Assembly: GCA_023423045.1 (NCBI GenBank)
Contig: JAFAGA010000103.1
Location: 1-11,440 of the forward strand
Origin: Bacillota bacterium
GTDB taxonomy: Bacteria > Bacillota > Clostridia > Lachnospirales > Lachnospiraceae
Reading direction: 5' to 3'
Length of the DNA stretch: 11,440 nt
This document shows positions 1 to 5,446 of the stretch, piece by piece. Below the pieces are notes generated by a model. It was not told where the DNA came from and made no database searches. It worked only from the letters and a program-made list of their open reading frames with translations. How positions within the stretch are numbered: position 1 is the first letter of the stretch; every line of letters begins with the position of its first letter. The position numbers and the translations under genes are program-made.

Positions 1-31
1 TTTAAAAGAGCCTTCGGATATTGATAAAATT

Positions 32-52
32 GCCTGAATAACAGGCTTATTT
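32..52 (+). terminator. Possible weak terminator of an upstream gene
   Basis: GCCTG (32-36) and CAGGC (42-46) form a 5-bp stem around the loop AATAA, followed by TTATTT. This could end a transcript entering from the left edge. The stem is short and the T tract is interrupted, so the call is weak. Confidence 0.3.
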
Positions 53-142
53 GGCAAACAAAAAATTACATAAATATCATTTTAGAAAAACAATGAGAAA
101 GTTGCCAACGTTTACTTGACACAAACAAAATCCATATCCCCC

Positions 143-171
143 TTGACAAGTGTAAAAAAGTCGATTAAGAT
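143..171 (+). promoter_or_regulatory. Sigma-A-type promoter of the pheST operon
   Basis: A perfect -35 TTGACA (143-148) is separated by exactly 17 nt from a -10 TAAGAT (166-171), one mismatch from TATAAT. Transcription would start near 178, about 17 nt before the base of T-box stem I, which is the usual layout for T-box operons. Confidence 0.8.
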
Positions 172-194
172 TAGGAAAAGATAATAACGTTGAA

Positions 195-457
195 GGTGAG
201 TGTAGTAGAGTATATTTTCCCGCCAGAGAGGATCTGTCACCGGCTGAGAGCAGATTCAGGGTTCAGATATATTGCGAAGTTCGGCACCGGAGTTGCTTTT
301 AAGATATGTCATTAAGAAGCTGGAGTATTGCAGAGTTTTTAGTGAGATAAAAGAGAAGCCGGAACAGCTCCGTTATGGCTGTTGAGGAGTCTGCAATGCA
401 GACTTGAATTTGGGTGGTACCACGATGCTTTCGTCCCTTTTGGGCGGGGGCTTTTTT
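195..457 (+). promoter_or_regulatory. T-box leader, phenylalanine specific (specifier TTC)
   Basis: This is a tRNA-sensing leader RNA that lets transcription into pheST proceed when uncharged tRNA-Phe accumulates. Stem I closes with GGTG (195-198) against CACC (285-288). A second helix pairs TATAT near 211-215 with ATATA near 267-271. The distal part contains the typical AGAGAGG and GCTGAGAG blocks. The specifier loop holds TTC at 280-282, a Phe codon, after GAAG. Downstream are stem-loops AACAGC/GCTGTT (363-368/378-383) and AGTCTGCA/TGCAGACT (388-395/397-404). The T-box GGGTGGTACCACG (412-424) follows, and its TGGT can pair with the ACCA end of a tRNA with discriminator A, as expected for tRNA-Phe. 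The last part overlaps the terminator. The class is clear from the sequence. The amino acid assignment rests on the codon plus the downstream genes, and other triplets in the same loop (GAA, GTT) were judged less likely. Confidence 0.93.
427..457 (+). terminator. T-box intrinsic terminator
   Basis: GCTTTCG-CCC (427-437, with a bulged T at 434) pairs with GGG-CGGGGGC (442-451) across a TTTT loop. Three of the pairs are T-G wobbles. Six Ts follow (452-457). The 5' side lies just after the T-box sequence, so it competes with the antiterminator, the standard T-box switch. Confidence 0.85.
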
Positions 458-459
458 AT

Positions 460-492
460 TGTATAAAAAAGTTCTCTTAACTTTCTTATACA
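460..492. repeat. AT-rich inverted repeat just after the T-box terminator
   Basis: TGTATAA (460-466) pairs with TTATACA (486-492), and inside it AAAGTT (468-473) pairs with AACTTT (479-484), with one A-C mismatch and a CTCTT loop. This makes 13 pairs in 33 nt. It is flanked by a T run on the left (452-457) and an A run on the right (494-500). Its role is unknown. It could be a second terminator, read best in the minus direction, or a processing site in read-through transcripts. Confidence 0.5.
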
Positions 493-545
493 TAAAAAAA
501 CTAAGCTTGCTTATGAGTATGCTCTGTATGGAGCAGAAGTTGTTA

Positions 546-567
546 CTGCAGGCGCCGTATCCTGCAG
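546..567. repeat. Perfect 7-bp inverted repeat in the pheS 5' leader
   Basis: CTGCAGG (546-552) and CCTGCAG (561-567) surround an 8-nt loop, CGCCGTAT, about 70 nt before the pheS start. There is no T tract, so it is not a terminator. It lies in the 182 nt between the T-box terminator and pheS (458-639), where I see no gene. A possible 36-codon frame (513-623) lacks a ribosome binding site. Confidence 0.4.
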
Positions 568-639
568 GTGAACATCAGCGTGAAAGAATGAACCTGTTGT
601 ATGATAGCATGAGAATGAACTAATTTAGGAGGTAGGAAC

Positions 640-1680
640 ATGTTAGAGAATTTGGAGCGAATTAAAGAGCAGTTTTCAAAAGAGCTGAATGCTGCCAGCC
701 TGAAGGAGGAAGTGGAGAAAATCAGAGTATCCTTTCTTGGCAAAAAGGGGCTTGTTACCGAAGCATTAAAGGATCTTCGCAACCTGGATGCAGAGGCAAA
801 GAAGATGGCCGGTATGCAGGTGAATCTGCTGAAGGATGAGATTGAACAGGCAATTGTAGAGCATCAGAGGAAGATGGAAGAGAGAGAATACCAGAGGGAG
901 ATTGAGAGCGCGGAGCGCTATGATTTCTCCATTCCGTCGGATAAGCCGGTAGGTTCAATGCACCCCATCACTATTGTGCAGAAACAGATTGAGGATATCT
1001 TTAACACCATGGGATTTATTGTTGAGGACGGACTGGAGATCCAGACGGAATTCAATAATTTTGAAGGCGTTAATATTCCCAAGAATCATCCGGCCAGGGA
1101 TATGACGGATACCTATTATCTGGAGAACGGCCAGCTGCTGAAGACCCAAACCTCGGCGGCCCAGAATACTATTTTAAGAAAATACGGCGCTCCCAAGTCA
1201 GGGGAGACGCTGAAGGTATTATTCCCCGGCAGGTGCTTCCGCAATGAGAACATCGATGCCAGTCATGAGAACACCTTCTTCCAGCTGGAGGGCATGATGG
1301 TCGGTGATGATATCTCCATCTCCAACCTGATCTATTTCATGAAGGTGCTTCTGTCCGAGGTGTTCCAAAGAGATGTTAAAGTCAGGCTGCGTCCCGGCTT
1401 CTTCCCCTTCGTGGAACCCGGCTTTGAGCTGGACATCAATTGTGCGATCTGCGGAGGAAGCGGCTGTCCCACCTGTAAGCAGTCCGGCTGGGTGGAGCTT
1501 CTGCCCTGCGGCATGATCCATCCCAACGTACTCCGCCTGGGAGGAATTGACCCTGATAAATATACCGGCTTCGCGTTCGGACTGGGACTCACCCGACTTG
1601 CCATGATGAAATATAAAATCAAAGATATCCGCCTCTTCAACAGCGGCAACTTAAAACAATTAAAACAATTTGCACGGTAA
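640..1680 (+). CDS. pheS: Phenylalanine--tRNA ligase alpha subunit
   Basis: This is the catalytic subunit of the alpha2-beta2 PheRS in the cytoplasm, which charges tRNA-Phe with phenylalanine using ATP. It has 346 residues, close to the B. subtilis length. AGGAGG (627-632) sits 7 nt before the ATG and fixes the start. Residues 1-90 form the helical, coiled-coil tRNA-binding arm, and 95-346 form the class II catalytic core. Visible motifs are NHPARDMTDTYYL (149-161), GRCFRNE (197-203), FFQLEG (213-218), FFPFVEP (254-260), a CxxC-x4-CxxC knuckle at C268/C271/C276/C279, and GFAFGLG (310-316) with the pocket alanine A312. Compared from memory with E. coli, RTHTS reads KTQTS here (Q170 for the pocket histidine), VYRND reads CFRNE, and FHQ reads FFQ. 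The protein is therefore divergent but not broken. It is controlled by the upstream T-box and co-oriented with pheT. Function is secure; whether it is the cell's only PheS is not known. Confidence 0.96.
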   Translation: MLENLERIKEQFSKELNAASLKEEVEKIRVSFLGKKGLVTEALKDLRNLDAEAKKMAGMQVNLLKDEIEQAIVEHQRKMEEREYQREIESAERYDFSIPSDKPVGSMHPITIVQKQIEDIFNTMGFIVEDGLEIQTEFNNFEGVNIPKNHPARDMTDTYYLENGQLLKTQTSAAQNTILRKYGAPKSGETLKVLFPGRCFRNENIDASHENTFFQLEGMMVGDDISISNLIYFMKVLLSEVFQRDVKVRLRPGFFPFVEPGFELDINCAICGGSGCPTCKQSGWVELLPCGMIHPNVLRLGGIDPDKYTGFAFGLGLTRLAMMKYKIKDIRLFNSGNLKQLKQFAR

Positions 1681-1723
1681 TCCGCTTACTATAAAGTTTA
1701 CTCCATGGGAAACAGGGCATTTT

Positions 1724-1789
1724 TCAAGCTTGCTTGAGAAAATGACATGGTTCTCACGGATAAGCGCAGCGTGAGCAGTTGTCGAACCA
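1724..1789. repeat. Inverted-repeat block in the pheS-pheT spacer
   Basis: The 145-nt gap between pheS and pheT holds TCAAGC-TT-GCTTGA (1724-1737). After it comes a nested stem in which TGGTT (1748-1752) pairs with AACCA (1785-1789) and CTCACG (1753-1758) pairs with CGTGAG (1770-1775). No T tract follows, so this is not a classical terminator. I see no good promoter here. It resembles dispersed intergenic repeat elements and may tune processing or the PheS/PheT ratio; that is inference. Confidence 0.5.
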
Positions 1790-1825
1790 TAGATTCGTAC
1801 AGTAACAGACAGGAGGAATAATATC

Positions 1826-4210
1826 ATGTATATATCAATGAACTGGATATCCGAATTCACGGATTTATCCGGAATAGATTTGAAAGAATTGATTGGAAGA
1901 TTCACCCTCGCGACAGCAGAGGTGGAAGGATTTGAAGAGAAAGGAAAAGACATAAGGGGCGTTGTGGTGGGCAAGATCATCGAGATTCAGGACCATCCCA
2001 ATTCAAAGAAGCTTCATCTGGTGAAGGTTGATATCGGCAGAGAAATAGTGGATTGCGTCTGCGGTGCGCCCAATGTATTCGTAGGAGCCGTGGTTCCCTT
2101 TGCAACCATAGGCGGACAGGTGGGCGAGCTGGAGATTAAAGAAGCGAAGATTGCCGGAGAAACCAGCCATGGAATGTGCTGTTCTGAGAAAGAGCTGGGA
2201 ATCAGCGAAGATCACTCCGGATTAATGATACTGGAGGATATTTATCCCCTGGGAACAGATATTAAGGAAATTATGCAGCTGGAGGACACAGTATTCGAGG
2301 TGGACAATAAATCTCTGACGAACCGTCCCGACCTGTGGGGACATTATGGAATTGCCCGCGAGATATCTGTTCTGACCAAGAGGCCGTTAAAGCCCCTGGA
2401 GATAAGGGATACCAGCATTTATAAGGACCTGGAGGCGATTGATGTTAAGGTTGAGAATACGGAGAAGGTATACCGTTACAGCTGTATTTCCATCGGCAAC
2501 ATCACCAGGAAACAATCTCCTGTAAATATGAGAATCCGTCTCAGCTATTGCGGCATGAGGCCGATTAATCTGCTGGCTGATTTAACCAACTACCTGATGA
2601 TAGAGCTGGGGCAGCCGATGCATGCATTTGATCATAACAAGGTGTCCGCCATTCGTGTAAAAACCTATCCTGAGACAGTAAGCTTCATGACCCTTGACAG
2701 CGTGGAGCGCAAAGTGGATACTGATACTCTTTTAATCTGCGATGAAAAGGAGCCGGTGGCCATTGCCGGAATTATGGGAGGAGAACTCTCGGAGATAACG
2801 GATGAAACCAGCTCGGTGCTGCTGGAATCCGCTAATTTTGACGGTGTATCCGTTCGTAAATCCGCAACCAGGCTCGGGCTTCGCACCGAGGCGAGCGCCA
2901 GATATGAAAAGATTCTGGATCCGGAACTCACGGTTCCGGCCATTGAGCGTTTCATAAAACTGCTTGTGGATATCGATCCCGATGTTAAGGTAACCTCATC
3001 CCTGACCGATTGTTATGTGAAGAAATATGAAACCATAACCATAGATTTTGACAAGGCATATGTGGATAAGTATACGGGCATTGATATCTCCTCCGATCAG
3101 ATCGAGGAGACCCTGACAGGCCTTGGCTTTGGAGTGACCTGCAATCAGGATGTATTCAATCTGGTGGTTCCGTCCTGGAGAGCGACCAAGGATGTAAGCA
3201 TGAGGGCGGATATTATTGAGGAAATCGCCCGGATTTATGGCTATGATAATTTTGATGTTTCCTCGGTTAAGAATTATCTGGTGCCGGTTCGCCATAGTCT
3301 GGAAAGAAGCAATGAATACCGTATGAAGGAGCTGCTGACCGAACGCTATGCCATGAACGAGGTTCACAGCTACCTCTGGTATGAGAGCAAGATGAATAAG
3401 GAGCTGGGCATCCAGACCGAACCTAATATCCGTGTCATTAATTCTGTAACAGCGGAGAATGACACCATTCGCTCAACGATGATTCCCAGTCTCCTGGGCT
3501 TCGTGTATAAGAATGCGGACAGCTTCCCGGAGATGGGGATGTATGAGATCGGACGCGTGGCTGAGGGATTGAATGGGGAAGGGCTGTGCAATGAGCGCAA
3601 GAAGCTGGCCTTCGTTGTAGCCAGCAAAAAGCTGACTGAGAAAGAAGTATATTTCAAATGTAAGGAGATTATCTGGCAGATCGTACAGGCAATTAAGAAC
3701 GTGCATCCTTCTTTCGGGGTGAAAGAAGAGCTGGAGAAATATAACTATGTCCACCCGGTCAACAGTGCGGCAATTTATCTTAAGGAGCAGGAAGTAGGAT
3801 ATTTCTCCATCCTGAATCCCAGGGTAAAGAATAAGATTGATAAGAAGCTGAATGTGGCTTTTGCAGAGATTGATCTGGAGAATCTGGAAAGAGCCGAGGG
3901 AGAGCCATTTCGTTATACGGAGGTTTCCAAGTATCCCGGTGTTACAATTGACTTGAGTCTGCTGGCAGACAAAGCCCAGCGCTACGAGAATATAGCGGGC
4001 GCAATTCAGGAATATTCCTGTGAGTATCTTCAGGGAATACGCCTTGTAGATATCTTTGAGGATGAGAAGCTTCTTGCAGGAAAGAAGAGTGTAACGGTCC
4101 GTCTGGAATTTGGTTCCATGGAACGGACTCTGGAAGGCTCGGAAATCTCCGCCATGGTGGATGAGATATTGGAGTTGTTAGCTTCGAAAGGATTTGAAAT
4201 CAGAAAGTAA
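1826..4210 (+). CDS. pheT: Phenylalanine--tRNA ligase beta subunit
   Basis: This is the beta subunit of PheRS. It binds tRNA and hydrolyses mischarged Tyr-tRNA-Phe. It has 794 residues, almost the E. coli length. AGGAGG (1811-1816) is 9 nt before the chosen ATG; a second ATG at 1838 has worse spacing. Domains in order are B1 (about 1-40 and 150-195), the EMAP/OB-type tRNA-binding fold (44-148, with HPNSKKLHLVKVD), B3/B4 editing (212-383), B5 (400-475, with DIIEEIARIYGYD), B6/B7 catalytic-like (490-690), and the ferredoxin-fold anticodon-binding domain (697-793). Editing residues known from E. coli appear conserved: H266 in GQPMHAFD, G318 in GIMGGE, E334 in LLESANF and T354 in LGLRTEAS. Two motifs deviate from the common form: NKSLTNRPDLWGHYG (161-175) instead of a TPNRPDC-type sequence, and ARYEKILDPE (358-367) instead of an RYERGVDP-type sequence. 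It is co-transcribed with pheS and followed by a strong stem-loop. Confidence 0.96.
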   Translation: MYISMNWISEFTDLSGIDLKELIGRFTLATAEVEGFEEKGKDIRGVVVGKIIEIQDHPNSKKLHLVKVDIGREIVDCVCGAPNVFVGAVVPFATIGGQVGELEIKEAKIAGETSHGMCCSEKELGISEDHSGLMILEDIYPLGTDIKEIMQLEDTVFEVDNKSLTNRPDLWGHYGIAREISVLTKRPLKPLEIRDTSIYKDLEAIDVKVENTEKVYRYSCISIGNITRKQSPVNMRIRLSYCGMRPINLLADLTNYLMIELGQPMHAFDHNKVSAIRVKTYPETVSFMTLDSVERKVDTDTLLICDEKEPVAIAGIMGGELSEITDETSSVLLESANFDGVSVRKSATRLGLRTEASARYEKILDPELTVPAIERFIKLLVDIDPDVKVTSSLTDCYVKKYETITIDFDKAYVDKYTGIDISSDQIEETLTGLGFGVTCNQDVFNLVVPSWRATKDVSMRADIIEEIARIYGYDNFDVSSVKNYLVPVRHSLERSNEYRMKELLTERYAMNEVHSYLWYESKMNKELGIQTEPNIRVINSVTAENDTIRSTMIPSLLGFVYKNADSFPEMGMYEIGRVAEGLNGEGLCNERKKLAFVVASKKLTEKEVYFKCKEIIWQIVQAIKNVHPSFGVKEELEKYNYVHPVNSAAIYLKEQEVGYFSILNPRVKNKIDKKLNVAFAEIDLENLERAEGEPFRYTEVSKYPGVTIDLSLLADKAQRYENIAGAIQEYSCEYLQGIRLVDIFEDEKLLAGKKSVTVRLEFGSMERTLEGSEISAMVDEILELLASKGFEIRK

Positions 4211-4290
4211 TTTCTGTCATATAAATAGCGTAGGCAGTGAAAGAGATTTGAAAATGTAAAATGCCCGTGCAGACTGCATAGTTCCTCCTG

Positions 4291-4325
4291 AGGCAGACAG
4301 CAGATAATGCTGTCTGCCTTTGCTC
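4291..4325 (+). terminator. Terminator of the pheST operon
   Basis: A perfect 12-bp stem, AGGCAGACAGCA (4291-4302) with TGCTGTCTGCCT (4308-4319), closes a GATAA loop 81 nt after the pheT stop. The T tract (TTTGCTCGTT) is weak, but the stem is strong and well placed. Confidence 0.72.
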
Positions 4326-4333
4326 GTTAAACG

Positions 4334-4362
4334 GCCGGTGAAAACACCGGCAGCTTCGCCGG
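4334..4362 (-). terminator. Probable terminator of the LytTR regulator gene (minus strand)
   Basis: GCCGGTG (4334-4340) and CACCGGC (4345-4351) pair around AAAA. Read on the minus strand the stem is followed by CGTTTAACG, a poor T tract. A competing stem, CCGGC (4347-4351) with GCCGG (4358-4362), shares the middle arm, so the two hairpins exclude each other. It lies 22 nt past the regulator's stop codon and faces the pheT terminator across the convergent gap. Confidence 0.45.
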
Positions 4363-4373
4363 ATGGCGCAGCC

Positions 4374-5084
4374 TTAACCGTTCCGCATCTGCCTCACGAA
4401 TACTTTTTGAACTTCCTTTGAAAAAGTGCGGCTAACAGGAATGGCCTTTCCGTCTATGGCAATCGCATCCTGTCTTGTGAGTTCCCGGATGTTACGGATA
4501 TTGACGGCATAGGCTTGATGGCAGCGGATAAATTGCTCCTTTGGAAGCTCGTTCAGCAAGTCGGTTAGCTTGCCGGAAACATACATTAAGCCATCGTGTG
4601 TCGTGACCGCTACCCTCCGTCCTGCGGTTTCAAGACAGATAATATCTTTGAGCTCCGTACGCTGTTTACCGCCGCCGGTTTCAAACAGAAAGAATCTGTT
4701 TGAAAAGCGTTTGTGGTAATCCGCCTGAATAAGCTGCTCCAGCTTTCCTATGTCAAGGGGCTTCATCAAATAGTGGAGGGCGTTCACGTCATAGCCCAGC
4801 AGGGCGTAGTCGCGGCTGGAGGTTATAAAAATTATCGCGGTTTCCTTGTCCGTTTCCCGTATTCTTTTGGCTAACGTCATGCCGTCCGTCCCTTCCATAA
4901 GAATATCCAGAAGGAGCAGATCGTAGCGTTCCCCTTGCTCCAGAAAGGCTTTCAGGAAATCCGCGCTGTTATCAAAGACAGAAATATGGTATTCTATATT
5001 TAGTTTTTCAAAGATATCGCAGCAGGCTTTTTTCTGCGCACCGGAAAAAATTTTTTCATCCTCGCACAAGGCGACCCTGTACAT
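4374..5084 (-). CDS. LytTR-family response regulator (AgrA/LytR type)
   Basis: This is a cytoplasmic two-component response regulator, 236 residues. The N-terminal receiver domain (1-120) has the acidic pair E8/D9 in CEDE, the phosphoacceptor D60 in DLLLLDILMEG, T88 in FITSS and K108 in MKPLD. The C-terminal LytTR DNA-binding domain (about 135-233) shows FIRCHQAYAVN (185-195) and IPVSRTFSKEV (215-225). The start has AAGGTGG (5094-5100 on the minus strand) 9 nt upstream. It is transcribed away from the sensor kinase at 5447, an unusual divergent layout for a pair that is normally co-transcribed. The kinase is of the GHKL class that usually partners LytTR regulators, so pairing is likely. Targets are unknown; the SLH surface-protein gene or the shared intergenic region are candidates. 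I found no convincing pair of LytTR half-sites by eye. Confidence 0.93.
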   Translation of the reverse strand: MYRVALCEDEKIFSGAQKKACCDIFEKLNIEYHISVFDNSADFLKAFLEQGERYDLLLLDILMEGTDGMTLAKRIRETDKETAIIFITSSRDYALLGYDVNALHYLMKPLDIGKLEQLIQADYHKRFSNRFFLFETGGGKQRTELKDIICLETAGRRVAVTTHDGLMYVSGKLTDLLNELPKEQFIRCHQAYAVNIRNIRELTRQDAIAIDGKAIPVSRTFSKEVQKVFVRQMRNG

Positions 5085-5111
5085 GAGGATTCACCACCTT
5101 TCTATGACTAT

Positions 5112-5290
5112 TAGATCATGAACTTCGTTCATGATCACCAGTTCTGATCGCATGCTTACGAGCAAGCTCGCATCATGCTCACTACGCTTTCATTTATATC
5201 GTGAATAAAGTGCGTATTCATGATCTTCAGCTCCGATCACATACCTGCAAGCAGGCTTGCAGGTATGTCCCTACACCTTCATTATATCAT
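5112..5290. repeat. Two-copy tandem repeat (period about 89 nt), two hairpins per copy
   Basis: This fills most of the 362-nt gene-free gap between the divergent regulator and kinase. Copy 1 has hairpin A1, GATCATGAAC-TTC-GTTCATGATC (arms 5114-5123 and 5127-5136), and hairpin B1 with CGAGC-AA-GCTCG at its core (5159-5170) and outer arms GCATG/CATGC (5150-5154/5174-5178). Copy 2 has A2, ATCGTGAATA (5198-5207) with TATTCATGAT (5215-5224), and B2, a perfect 13-bp inverted repeat, CATACCTGCAAGC (5240-5252) with GCTTGCAGGTATG (5255-5267). The segments 5128-5153 and 5217-5242 match at 21 of 26 positions, and the tails 5179-5200 and 5268-5288 also align at the same offset. A base pair in B changes from G-C (5160/5169) to A-T (5249/5258), which keeps the stem. 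A partial third start follows copy 2. I recognise no named family. Confidence 0.75.
5281..5289 (-). promoter_or_regulatory. Candidate extended -10 promoter for the LytTR regulator
   Basis: On the minus strand the bases read TGATATAAT, that is TGN followed by a perfect TATAAT. The -35 region is poor, which an extended -10 can tolerate. Transcription would start near 5274 and give a leader of about 190 nt carrying all four repeat hairpins. This is prediction from sequence only. Confidence 0.4.
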
Positions 5291-5392
5291 TGATCGCCCG
5301 AGGAAGGAAGCCTGTCTGTTAAGCGGATGCGAGTTGTGTCATGTTTTTTTACCTGTTTTGTTTTTAAGCTGCCTATTTGGGAGTTAATCCAT

Positions 5393-5398
5393 TATAAT
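5393..5398 (+). promoter_or_regulatory. Candidate -10 element for the sensor kinase
   Basis: A perfect TATAAT lies 48 nt before the kinase ATG. The matching -35 position (around 5369-5375, CTGCCTA) is weak, which would fit a promoter that needs an activator. A transcript from here would start near 5405 and exclude the upstream in-frame ATG at 5327, which supports the start at 5447. Confidence 0.4.
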
Positions 5399-5446
5399 GA
5401 ATTAATAACGGAAGGGGTTATCCCGGGAATACGAAGGAGTGAGGAT

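Noticed and set aside
2..37. Possible C-terminal tail of an upstream gene, 11 codons ending in TGA
   Set aside because: The open frame is too short to support a coding call. The hairpin just after it is the only supporting hint.
116..137. Second TTGACA (116-121) upstream of the T-box
   Set aside because: No -10 element at a usable distance; CATATC lies only 11 nt away. The promoter at 143-171 is far better.
513..623. 36-codon open frame in the pheS leader
   Set aside because: There is no ribosome binding site and no recognisable composition. It ends just before the pheS ribosome binding site, probably by chance.
5112..5290. CRISPR array or transposon ends
   Set aside because: There are only two copies, no uniform spacers, and no cas or transposase gene. 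The structure is tandem hairpins instead.
5327..5446. In-frame 40-residue N-terminal extension of the sensor kinase
   Set aside because: No ribosome binding site is near 5327, a TATAAT lies inside the extension, and AAGGAG is perfectly placed for 5447.
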